32,259 nt of DNA from Microgenomates group bacterium Gr01-1014_16 (lineage in GTDB: Bacteria; Patescibacteriota; Microgenomatia; CAZETR01; Amesbacteraceae), in assembly GCA_007376345.1 (NCBI GenBank), contig VMGA01000004.1, positions 1 through 32,259 of the forward strand, given 5' to 3'. Shown here one piece after another: positions 19,583-26,891 of the stretch. Each line of letters starts with the position of its first letter. Positions within the stretch are counted from its first letter, which is position 1. Below the pieces are notes generated by a model. That model was given only the letters and a program-made list of their open reading frames with translations. It did no database searches and was not told the DNA's origin. The translations under genes and the position numbers were made by a program.

Positions 19583-21139
19583 ATGACTGAAGCTGAAATT
19601 ATCCAAAAACTTCTGGCCGCCCGCGGCCTGAAATCAAAAAAATCCGTCGACGAATTTTTCCACCCCGTCCATCCCTCTGAAATAAAATCGCCGTTCGATC
19701 CCGAACCGGCAATAAAACTGATTAAATCGCATATTAAAAAAGGCAACAAAATCGCAATTTACGGTGATTACGACGTCGACGGCATTTGTTCCACAGCGAT
19801 TTTATGGGAGACTCTATATCAGGATTACAAAAACGTTTTTCCTCATATCCCCCACCGCCGTGAAGAAGGTTACGGTCTATCGATAGCCGGAATTGATCAT
19901 TGTTTATCCCAAGGCGCCAAACTAATTATCACCGTGGACAACGGCATTGTTGCCCACGATCAGATCAAATATTGTCGTGATCAGGGCTGCGATATCATCA
20001 TTATCGATCATCACGAAAAATCCGACCAACTGCCAAATGCCAACGTTATTTTACATTCAACTAATACTTGCGCCGCAGGCTTAACTTGGTTTTTTTGTAG
20101 AGATCTTCAAAAAATTGAACATTGGACATTGAACTTTGAACATTTATCCTTAGTCGCCCTTGCCGTCATTTGCGATATTGTCCCCCTTCTGGGAATCAAT
20201 CGTTCTTTCGCCAAATTCGGACTGGAAGAATTAAATAAAACCCAACGTCCGGGATTACTAGCCTTGTTCGAAGAAGCAGCCATCAAACCACTCATTACCC
20301 CCTATCACGTCGGCTTCATCATCGGCCCTCGATTAAACGCCGCCGGTCGTTTGGAACACGCCATAGACAGTCTTCGGCTCCTATGTACCAAAGACTCTGC
20401 CAAAGCCCGTCAATTGGCTCTACACTTGGGCGAAACCAATCGTGCTCGCCAAGATTTGACCTTGCAATCAACAGAACACGCTTTAAATTCCATAAATTTA
20501 ACCAATCTTTTAGTAGTTGCTCACGAATCGTATGACGAAGGCATAATTGGCCTAATCGCCGCCAAACTTGTGGAAAAACATCACCGTCCGGCAATAGCCA
20601 TTAGTATTGGAGAAAAGATTTCTAAGGGGTCAGCCAGGTCAATTCCCGGTTTTCATATCACCGACCACCTCCGCTCCTATTCGCATTTATTAGAAAATGT
20701 CGGCGGCCACGCCATGGCCGCCGGCTTCACCATTGATAACTCTAGGATCCAGGATCTAATATCTAGCATCTCGAATCCCGATATTCCCGCCGATCTATTA
20801 ATCAAAAAACAACGAATCGATCTAGAAATTCCATTGGGATTTGTGAATTTGGATTTGTGGATTGCAATCCAAAAGTTCGAACCTTTTGGATTGGGCAATC
20901 CCACTCCCGTTTTTCTCACCAAAAATGTCCAAATATCGAACATTCGGAAAATGGGCAAGCTCAACCAGCACCTGAAATTCAATGCTGGCGACTTTGAAGC
21001 GGTCTATTTCAACGTCCCGCTAGACGCTGAACGCTATCCGCTAGACGCTGTCGATCTGGTTTACCAGATCGGTGAAAACACCTGGAACGGCACCACCAAA
21101 TTGCAATTAATCGTCAAGGATATACAATCTTCTCCATGA
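19583..21139 (+). CDS. recJ: Single-stranded-DNA-specific exonuclease RecJ
   Basis: A 518-aa 5'-3' exonuclease of the DHH family for recombination and repair. Motifs are DYDVDG (62-67), ITVDNG (116-121) and IIIIDHHEKS with DHH at 142-144; the DHHA1 domain shows VGGHAMAAGF near 373-382; a C-terminal OB-like region ends LQLIVKDIQSS. It is a little shorter than the E. coli enzyme. Three short repeat-like DNA stretches lie in variable loops and are read in frame: 20113-20147 (EHWTLNFEHL), 20738-20778 (SRIQDLISSISNPDI) and 21019-21053 (PLDAERYPLDA). It overlaps the next gene by 4 bp (ATGA). Confidence 0.92.
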   Translation: MTEAEIIQKLLAARGLKSKKSVDEFFHPVHPSEIKSPFDPEPAIKLIKSHIKKGNKIAIYGDYDVDGICSTAILWETLYQDYKNVFPHIPHRREEGYGLSIAGIDHCLSQGAKLIITVDNGIVAHDQIKYCRDQGCDIIIIDHHEKSDQLPNANVILHSTNTCAAGLTWFFCRDLQKIEHWTLNFEHLSLVALAVICDIVPLLGINRSFAKFGLEELNKTQRPGLLALFEEAAIKPLITPYHVGFIIGPRLNAAGRLEHAIDSLRLLCTKDSAKARQLALHLGETNRARQDLTLQSTEHALNSINLTNLLVVAHESYDEGIIGLIAAKLVEKHHRPAIAISIGEKISKGSARSIPGFHITDHLRSYSHLLENVGGHAMAAGFTIDNSRIQDLISSISNPDIPADLLIKKQRIDLEIPLGFVNLDLWIAIQKFEPFGLGNPTPVFLTKNVQISNIRKMGKLNQHLKFNAGDFEAVYFNVPLDAERYPLDAVDLVYQIGENTWNGTTKLQLIVKDIQSSP

Positions 21140-22605
21140 ACCCACTTCTCACCGACTTGCTATCTTCTCTCGACCAAACCCCTCGTCCTATCGACCGGGA
21201 TTTGATCATCAAAGCCTGGGAATTTGCCCATCTGGCCCATACCGGCCAAAAACGTCTTTCGGGTGAAGAGTATATCATTCATCCCACAGCGGTGGCCAAA
21301 ACTTTATCTCTTTGGAACATGGATACTACTACCATAGTTGCAGGTCTGTTGCACGATACCATCGAGGATGGCGGAGCAAAACATGAAGACCTGGTAAAAG
21401 AATTCGGAGAAGAAGTTTCTTTAATTGTCGACGGCGTGACCAAAGTTACAGACATTCGTCTTAAGGGCAGTTCCCAGGAAGATTTTGTGGAAAACCTGCG
21501 CAAGATGATTTTGGTCATGGCCCGCGACCTACGCGTCGTTATGGTCAAGCTGGCCGACCGTCTCCACAATATGCAAACTATGCAATTTTTACCCTCCGAA
21601 AAACAAGTGGAAAACTCCAAAGAAACATTGGAAATTTACGCCCCTCTGGCCGAACGTCTGGGTATGGGAGAACTCAAGGGCCAGTTAGAAGATTTATCTT
21701 TCCCGTATGTTTATCCGCAAGATTATAAATCTTTAATTAATCAAACCAAAAAGATATTTGCTGAAAGTGAAAAATATATCGAAAAATTTAAAAAGGAACT
21801 TCTAAACCTACTAATTCCTCAAATTCCCTCCGCAGTTATCAATATCCGCCACAAACATCTGTATAGCCTCTGGCGCAAACTCCAACGCCCAGAAGTTGCC
21901 AACGATCTTTCCAAAGTTTATGATCTCGCCGCCGCACGAATATTAGTTGAATCCGTAGAATCTTGTTACGCTGCCCTTGGTCTCATTCATACCCGTTTCC
22001 ACCCCGTTCCGTATTTAGGAATGCGCGATTTTATCGCCAATCCCAAGCCAAACGGCTATCGTTCCATTCATACAAATGTTTTTGGCCCGGAGGGACGCAT
22101 TGTGGAAATCCAAATCCGAACATTTAATATGCACAATCAGGCCGAGCACGGTATTGCTGCCCATTGGCAATATTCCGATGTTAAAAAAACTGGTATATCA
22201 AGCGAAAAGCTAGAAAACGTCCGGGTTTCGGACAAGCTCTCCTGGGTCAAGCAGTTGGCTTCCTGGCAAAAGGAAATTACCGACAATTCAGAATATTTAA
22301 AAACACTGAAATTTGATGCGCTTCAACATCGCAATTTAGTTTTTTCTCCAGTAGGGGATGTATACGATTTGCCACATAGTGCCACTCCTGTCGATTTCGC
22401 TTATGCTGTTCACACGGATTTAGGCAATCAAGCCAATGGTGCCCGCGTCAACGGTAAACTAGTTCCTCTAAGTCACAAATTAGTTAACGGCGATGTCGTC
22501 GAAGTTATCATCGACCGCAAACGCAAACTTCCCAACCACGAATGGCTGGACTTCGTAGTGACAACCTCCGCCCGCCACCAAATCCAAAAAGCTCTCAAGG
22601 TTTAG
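21136..22605 (+). CDS. Bifunctional (p)ppGpp synthetase/hydrolase RelA/SpoT without C-terminal ACT
   Basis: A 489-aa stringent-response enzyme. The HD hydrolase domain is intact (HTGQKRLSGEEYIIHP; LLHDTIEDGG with HD at 73-74 and ED at 77-78). The synthetase domain follows (VYDLAAARILVES, CYAALGLIHTRF, YLGMRDFIANPKPNGYRSIHTNV, VEIQIRTFNMHNQAEHGIAAHW). A TGS domain (FSPVGDVYDLPHSATPVDFAYAVHTDLG) begins near 395. The protein ends soon after TGS, about 230-250 residues short of standard Rel, so the helical, zinc-finger and ACT regulatory parts are absent. It is coupled to recJ by an ATGA overlap. Confidence 0.92.
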   Translation: MNPLLTDLLSSLDQTPRPIDRDLIIKAWEFAHLAHTGQKRLSGEEYIIHPTAVAKTLSLWNMDTTTIVAGLLHDTIEDGGAKHEDLVKEFGEEVSLIVDGVTKVTDIRLKGSSQEDFVENLRKMILVMARDLRVVMVKLADRLHNMQTMQFLPSEKQVENSKETLEIYAPLAERLGMGELKGQLEDLSFPYVYPQDYKSLINQTKKIFAESEKYIEKFKKELLNLLIPQIPSAVINIRHKHLYSLWRKLQRPEVANDLSKVYDLAAARILVESVESCYAALGLIHTRFHPVPYLGMRDFIANPKPNGYRSIHTNVFGPEGRIVEIQIRTFNMHNQAEHGIAAHWQYSDVKKTGISSEKLENVRVSDKLSWVKQLASWQKEITDNSEYLKTLKFDALQHRNLVFSPVGDVYDLPHSATPVDFAYAVHTDLGNQANGARVNGKLVPLSHKLVNGDVVEVIIDRKRKLPNHEWLDFVVTTSARHQIQKALKV

Positions 22606-22783
22606 GGTGGCCCGTCTTGTCTACTCCTATGGTCATATCTACCCCCTGCTCAGGTTGTTTAATTTTGATCACATCCCAAACGCCATTGAGGGCAAAAGCC
22701 ACTATTTTAAAAGGAGCCTTAAAAACTTCATAAAGCATCACCAAAGCCTCCACTGTTTTAGGTGATAATCTTTCTTCACTCAC
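22595..22783 (-). CDS. Small hypothetical protein (62 aa)
   Basis: From GTG 22783 the product reads SEERLSPKTVEALVMLYEVF followed by KAPFKIVAFALNGVWDVIKI and a polar tail. It looks like one amphipathic helix plus a hydrophobic helix and is not recognised. The SD AAGGGGGTG and a run of seven T precede the start. The track's longer ORF (22924) runs through the upstream gene in another frame. Its end overlaps the end of relA/spoT by 11 bp on the opposite strand. Gap to the upstream 71-aa gene is 14 nt. Confidence 0.55.
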   Translation of the reverse strand: MSEERLSPKTVEALVMLYEVFKAPFKIVAFALNGVWDVIKIKQPEQGVDMTIGVDKTGHPKP

Positions 22784-22797
22784 AAAAAAACACCCCC

Positions 22798-23013
22798 TTA
22801 CTGACCAGCTACACAAATAATTGCATGCGACAAAGAATTGATCTCTCCTGTGGTATATTTTTCTATCACTTCGAGAGCTAACTCCCTTTGCTGTTTTGAT
22901 AAGGGTTTTATGGTCATCCTCCACAATAACTCCTGTAACCTATCATCGGGCGCATTAATCAAAGCCCGCAACGAAGCTTTTGCGTTTATTAATGATTGTT
23001 GTTCGCTTGGCAT
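22798..23013 (-). CDS. Small helical hypothetical protein (71 aa)
   Basis: A fully helical-looking soluble protein: MPSEQQSLINAKASLRALIN, then DDRLQELLWRMTIKPLSKQQRELALEVIEKYTTGEI. No family recognised. Its ribosome binding site GGGAGG is the 3' arm of a terminator-like hairpin that ends in T7 immediately before the ATG, so expression could be controlled by the hairpin. It is first of two adjacent tiny genes, probably one transcript. Confidence 0.55.
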   Translation of the reverse strand: MPSEQQSLINAKASLRALINAPDDRLQELLWRMTIKPLSKQQRELALEVIEKYTTGEINSLSHAIICVAGQ

Positions 23014-23038
23014 AAAAAAACCTCCCGTTTTTGGGAGG
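23014..23038 (-). promoter_or_regulatory. Terminator-like hairpin that contains the SD of the 71-aa gene
   Basis: The minus strand reads CCTCCC-AAAAAC-GGGAGG-TTTTTTT-ATG. A 6-bp GC-rich stem plus T7 is a textbook intrinsic terminator shape, and GGGAGG at 7 nt spacing is also the only SD for the ATG. Either transcription stops here or folding hides the SD. Confidence 0.65.
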
Positions 23039-23149
23039 GATTGGTTAAAAGTTTAATTAGTTAGGCTTTTACCACCCCCCCCTCACGCCCACTTCTGGGT
23101 GCGATTAAGGGAGAGGATAATAAAAGCATGGCCTAACACTGTCGTTATT
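23039..23149. other. Intergenic stretch with an imperfect long inverted repeat
   Basis: TTAGGCTTTTA (about 23061-23071) and TAAAAGCATGGCCTAA (about 23121-23136) can pair. The loop holds a degenerate REP-like sequence (CCCCCCCCTCACGCCC ... GGGAGAGG). No gene seen. Confidence 0.45.
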
Positions 23150-23302
23150 TTACTTTCTACTCTTGCGTTTTGTCAAGCCCGACTTTTTCAACTGATCGTT
23201 AGTGCCTTTCTTAAAGAAAGCGATGTAGACCAAAAGTAGCACAATCAAGAGTAAAGAGTTAGCTATGCCAAATTTTATGTTTATGTCGGCCAAATCAATC
23301 AT
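23150..23302 (-). CDS. Tiny membrane protein (50 aa)
   Basis: Too short for the track. It reads MIDLADINIKFGIANSLLLI, then VLLLVYIAFFKKGTNDQLKK and a basic tail ending KRKSRK: one transmembrane helix with a strongly basic, cytoplasmic C-terminus. Its start lies within the end of the upstream gene (ATGATTGA; 8-bp overlap), a sign of translational coupling. Not recognised. Confidence 0.6.
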   Translation of the reverse strand: MIDLADINIKFGIANSLLLIVLLLVYIAFFKKGTNDQLKKSGLTKRKSRK

Positions 23303-23504
23303 ATTTGTCTAATTCCCTTTCCACTTGCACGGCAATTAACAAGTAAACTGTACCAAACATCAGATCATAAAACAATACTCCCGGGTAAATCGGCGAAACA
23401 AAGCCGGATATTGTTGGAACCAGTAAAGCCGCTGCGAACCATGCCGCCGCCATATTTCCAAACAAATTTGCCAGCACCCTCAACCATGGCTTAGAAAATC
23501 TCAT
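23295..23504 (-). CDS. Small two-span membrane protein (69 aa)
   Basis: A 69-aa protein with two hydrophobic helices (LANLFGNMAAAWFAAALLVPTI and GVLFYDLMFGTVYLLIAVQV) and a charged C-terminus ERELDKYD. The Gly/Ala-rich first helix suggests helix packing. It is leaderless, with TATACT 6 nt before the ATG, overlapping the divergent aspS promoter. It is co-translated with the 50-aa membrane protein. Not recognised; conserved small inner-membrane pairs of this sort are common in CPR genomes. Confidence 0.6.
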   Translation of the reverse strand: MRFSKPWLRVLANLFGNMAAAWFAAALLVPTISGFVSPIYPGVLFYDLMFGTVYLLIAVQVERELDKYD

Positions 23505-23510
23505 GACATC

Positions 23511-23520
23511 AGTATATAAT
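23511..23520. promoter_or_regulatory. Overlapping divergent -10 elements
   Basis: AGTATATAAT carries TATAAT for aspS (plus, 23515-23520) and TATACT for the small membrane gene (minus, 23516-23511). The minus element is 6 nt from its start codon; the plus element leaves a ~9-nt leader before ATG 23536. Confidence 0.55.
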
Positions 23521-23535
23521 CAAGTGAAATTTATT

Positions 23536-24846
23536 ATGGTCAGAACTTTAGTTATAGATACCCTCAAAAAAACCGGACAAACGGTTCTTCTTAAAGGTTG
23601 GGTCAACGCCCGCCGGGACCACGGCAAAATCGTTTTTATCGATCTTCGCGACCGTACCGGCATTATTCAGACAGTTTTGTCCCCCGAATTAGCCGGCAGT
23701 CTCCATCCCGAAGACGTGGTGTATATCACTGGTCTCGTCAAACTCCGCCCGGAAAAACTAATCAATCCAAATATTTCCACCGGCCAAATCGAAATCGAAG
23801 TCCAAAGTGCCGAGTTGATAAGCAAAGCCGCCGAACTGCCCTTTGATATGGGCAGCCCGACCTTAAACGTCGAGTTACCGACCTTATTGGACCATCGTTC
23901 CCTGACCTTACGCCATCCCACTGTCCGCGATATTTTTACTCTCCAATCAGCGGTTTATCAGGGTTTTCGTGAGGCATCTCTCAAATTAAAATGCACAGAA
24001 ATATTTACTCCCACAATATCTGCTTCAGCCACAGAAGGCGGAGCCGAAGTCTTCAAAGTCCAGTATTACGACCATTCGGCTTTCATGGTTCAGAGCCCCC
24101 AGCTCTACAAACAAATGCTCGTTCCCGTTTTTGAACGCGTTTTCTTGATGTCCAAAGCATATCGGGCCGAGCCATCGGTTACCACCCGCCATCTTTCCGA
24201 ATCCACCCAGCTGGACTGTGAACTGGGTTTTGTCAACTTCAGGGACTTGTTAGACGCTTTGGAGTTTGTTGGTAAAAATACCCTTAAATACGTTACAAAA
24301 ACCTGCCATCCCATTCTCGACCGTTTTAATATTCCTCACCCCAATGTAGACAATATTCCCCGTTTGACCATGCGCGAGGCCCAAAAAATTATATTAGACC
24401 GCACCGGCATCGATCACACTACCGAGCCGGATCTCATGCCCGAGGACGAGCGGGAAATCTGTCGCTGGGCCCTGGAAACCCACAATTGTGACCTGGTCAC
24501 CATTACCCATTTTCCCACCAAGAAACGTTCTTTTTATACCGCTCCGGATCCCAAAAACCCCGAATTTTCCCTAAGTTACGATTTGCTTTTCAGAGGTATG
24601 GAAATTCTCAGCGGCAGCCAGCGTATTCATGATCACGACGAGTTGGTTGCGGCCATTGAAAGTCGGGGTATGTCGCCCCAAAACTTCAAAATGTACCTTA
24701 TGGCCTTCAAATACGGCATGCCTCCCGAAGGCGGCTTTTCTTTTGGTCTGGAACGCCTCACCATGCAAATCCTCAAGCTGGCCAACGTCCGCGAAGCTTC
24801 ACTTTTCCCCCGCGACATGGAACGCGTCGACTTCAGATTGTCATGA
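23536..24846 (+). CDS. aspS: Aspartate--tRNA ligase, archaeal type (probably non-discriminating)
   Basis: A 436-aa class IIb synthetase from ATG 23536 (MVRTLVIDTL). The track start at 23503 lies upstream of the -10 element. The N-terminal OB fold (VLLKGWVNARRDHGKIVFIDLRDRTG) binds the anticodon. Catalytic motif 2 is YRAEPSVTTRHLSEST and motif 3 is GGFSFGLERLTMQIL near the C-terminus. Absence of the bacterial GAD insert and the length mark the archaeal/AspRS2 type. Such enzymes often charge both tRNA-Asp and tRNA-Asn and then need GatCAB; this cannot be decided here. It overlaps the next gene by 4 bp. Confidence 0.88.
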   Translation: MVRTLVIDTLKKTGQTVLLKGWVNARRDHGKIVFIDLRDRTGIIQTVLSPELAGSLHPEDVVYITGLVKLRPEKLINPNISTGQIEIEVQSAELISKAAELPFDMGSPTLNVELPTLLDHRSLTLRHPTVRDIFTLQSAVYQGFREASLKLKCTEIFTPTISASATEGGAEVFKVQYYDHSAFMVQSPQLYKQMLVPVFERVFLMSKAYRAEPSVTTRHLSESTQLDCELGFVNFRDLLDALEFVGKNTLKYVTKTCHPILDRFNIPHPNVDNIPRLTMREAQKIILDRTGIDHTTEPDLMPEDEREICRWALETHNCDLVTITHFPTKKRSFYTAPDPKNPEFSLSYDLLFRGMEILSGSQRIHDHDELVAAIESRGMSPQNFKMYLMAFKYGMPPEGGFSFGLERLTMQILKLANVREASLFPRDMERVDFRLS

Positions 24847-25760
24847 CCAAAACCAGAAAATTAGTTAAATTTTATATCCGTCAGATCTTACGTAACTATC
24901 CCCAGATCACCCTTATCTCCCTGATCACCCTGACTCTCTATCTCTACCCCAGATCTCAAATCAAACCCGTGGCTCAGACCCCGCCTCCCTCTAAATTTAT
25001 TTTTTTGGAACCGACTGTCGATCCATCACCCAAATCCAAAAATATTTCCCCGCCGCAAGTTTCCGCTAACCACATTATGATTCTGGACCGGGATTCAAAA
25101 CAAGTCGTTTATCAACTGGCCGCTGACGATCCCGTCCCCCCCGCCTCGACGACCAAAATCATGACCGCCCTGGTCGTCCTGGACTCTTTCCCGCTTAATC
25201 AGGAAATCACCGTCGATACGTCACATTCGGACGGCCAGGTCATCGGTTTTAAAATCGGCGAAAAACTCACCGTGGAGCAACTTCTCTACGCACTTCTGGT
25301 CCAATCTGGCAACGACGCGGCCGAAATATTAGCCCAAAATTTCACCGGTGGCAGACAAGAATTTATAGACGCCATGAATACCAAAGCCGCGGATTTACAC
25401 CTGACTCACACAATTTTTGCCAACCCCACCGGTTTGGACGAAGCCGGCCACTATTCTTCCGCTGCCGACCTGGCCCGTCTGGCCGACGTCGCCATGGCTG
25501 ACCCGGAGTTTGCCCGAATTGTCAGCACCGAAAACGCGGTTTTGCCAGGCAATCACGTCCTCACCAATCTCAACGAGCTTTTGGGCAAGGTTCCCGGAGT
25601 TTTGGGTATCAAAACCGGATTTACCGATAATGCCGGTCAGGCCCTGGTAACTTTGGTCGACCGCGGCCGCCCGCTAATAATAGTCGTCCTCAAATCCACC
25701 GACCGCTTTTTGGATACTCAAAAACTTATCGACTGGTCTTATAAAAACTTTACCTTTTAG
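24843..25760 (+). CDS. D-alanyl-D-alanine carboxypeptidase (PBP5/DacA-like)
   Basis: A 305-aa serine peptidase that trims peptidoglycan stem peptides outside the membrane. An N-terminal hydrophobic anchor (about 20-36) is followed by a Pro-rich linker. The catalytic motifs are all present: STTK (Ser102-Lys105), SGN (155-157) and KTG (257-259). It ends right after the catalytic domain and lacks the C-terminal beta domain and amphipathic helix of E. coli PBP5. It is coupled to aspS by an ATGA overlap. Confidence 0.93.
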   Translation: MTKTRKLVKFYIRQILRNYPQITLISLITLTLYLYPRSQIKPVAQTPPPSKFIFLEPTVDPSPKSKNISPPQVSANHIMILDRDSKQVVYQLAADDPVPPASTTKIMTALVVLDSFPLNQEITVDTSHSDGQVIGFKIGEKLTVEQLLYALLVQSGNDAAEILAQNFTGGRQEFIDAMNTKAADLHLTHTIFANPTGLDEAGHYSSAADLARLADVAMADPEFARIVSTENAVLPGNHVLTNLNELLGKVPGVLGIKTGFTDNAGQALVTLVDRGRPLIIVVLKSTDRFLDTQKLIDWSYKNFTF

Positions 25761-25761
25761 T

Positions 25762-25810
25762 CCCCTCCTAAATTAGGAGGGGAAACCGAGCGAAGCGAGG
25801 AGGGGAGGTA
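25762..25810. repeat. REP-like palindrome with inserted GAGCGAAGCGAG
   Basis: CCCCTCCTAAATTAGGAGGGG, then AAACC, GAGCGAAGCGAG, then GAGGGGAGGTA. It lies between convergent genes and could double as a transcription barrier. Confidence 0.75.
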
Positions 25811-25819
25811 CCGGCGGGG

Positions 25820-26866
25820 TTATGGCGTATTAATATACTTCGCATCCACCGCCTGTACATACCCCAAAAATCCATTGTCCCCCTCAAATACAAATACCGG
25901 CTGGATAAAAGATTGCGGCTCGTTAGATTCAAAATAAGCCAGATACGCCCTTCTCACCGTCACAGCTGGCAAATACTTTGTAAAATAGCCGAGTCCCTGC
26001 GTCAGTTCCGACCAGGCCAAATCGGCAGTTTTCAGCGGGTAAGTGGCAAAATCGTTCCCCAGAGTCATCGAATATTGATATTGGGCGCTCACAATTCTCT
26101 TCGGCCTGTCGGCCACTCCCGAAAACAAAATATTAACCGGAGAAGTTTCTCCGCCCACGGTTACAAATTTCAGCTCATCCATATTAGCCCGGAACAAATC
26201 CACTCTGACCATATTGGCTTCAGAATACGACGGGGATTGCTTCATTTCTCCCGAATAGGTAGCTATCAGATACTCGGACTTTACTACTCCCTTGGCCAAA
26301 TCTTCCGGCAACGCGCCCAAAGTCGAGAAAAAAGCTCTGGCCTCGATTCCAGCTTGCTCAATAGTCGGAAGAATTATTGGTTCAAAGTGGATCTTGTCGC
26401 CCAAGTAGTCCAGGCTATATATAAATCCGCTGGAGATCAGATTCACGATCAGCTGGGCCGGTATTCTGGGATGGACAAATTTATAAATATGGTCGCTTTC
26501 TCTGATCGGTTCAGCTGTAAACCCCAATGCCCCGGCCCTGGCCTTCATCCGCTCCAGCTCCAGCAGGCGGGACTTATTAATGCCCACGAGATATACTTTC
26601 CCCTGGTCTCCCAGCTGCGGCAGAGCCCCGGAAATTGTCTCCAATTTATATACAGGCTGTCCCTCACCCGGGTTTTTAGGAAATTTCAACGCCGGCAATT
26701 TTCCATAACGCACTGTTGGCGCCGCGGGCGGAGGAGGGTTTAGCTTCAAGTACAACGCTTTACCCCCCCTAAACACAAATGGGGCCAAAGCAATCAGCAC
26801 TATTCCCACCGCGCTCCATTTAACTACCGCTCTTCCGTAAAAACTGATTTCCGTCAGCGTCGCCAT
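25820..26866 (-). CDS. Membrane-anchored extracytoplasmic protein of unknown function
   Basis: A 348-aa protein with one N-terminal transmembrane helix (about 14-33), a Pro-rich linker (PPPPAAP), and a long exported domain of mixed strands and helices. The C-terminal ~60 residues (PAVTVRRAYLAYFESNEPQSFIQPVFVFEGDNGFLGYVQAVD) recall the last strands of YycH/YycI-type regulators, but this is only a faint resemblance. It lies divergent from gltX with a 25-bp shared promoter region. No catalytic motif seen. Confidence 0.6.
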   Translation of the reverse strand: MATLTEISFYGRAVVKWSAVGIVLIALAPFVFRGGKALYLKLNPPPPAAPTVRYGKLPALKFPKNPGEGQPVYKLETISGALPQLGDQGKVYLVGINKSRLLELERMKARAGALGFTAEPIRESDHIYKFVHPRIPAQLIVNLISSGFIYSLDYLGDKIHFEPIILPTIEQAGIEARAFFSTLGALPEDLAKGVVKSEYLIATYSGEMKQSPSYSEANMVRVDLFRANMDELKFVTVGGETSPVNILFSGVADRPKRIVSAQYQYSMTLGNDFATYPLKTADLAWSELTQGLGYFTKYLPAVTVRRAYLAYFESNEPQSFIQPVFVFEGDNGFLGYVQAVDAKYINTP

Positions 26867-26876
26867 ACTTTTGAGG

Positions 26877-26891
26877 TAAAATCATTGTAGC
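26877..26891. promoter_or_regulatory. Overlapping divergent promoter of gltX and the membrane-anchored protein
   Basis: Plus strand TAAAAT (26877-26882) lies 9 nt before ATG 26892. On the minus strand TACAAT (26889-26884) lies 17 nt before ATG 26866. Confidence 0.45.

Noticed and set aside
25913-26743. 276-aa plus-strand ORF
   Set aside because: Antisense shadow of the membrane-anchored protein gene at 25820-26866: low-complexity, no domain pattern, no start signal.
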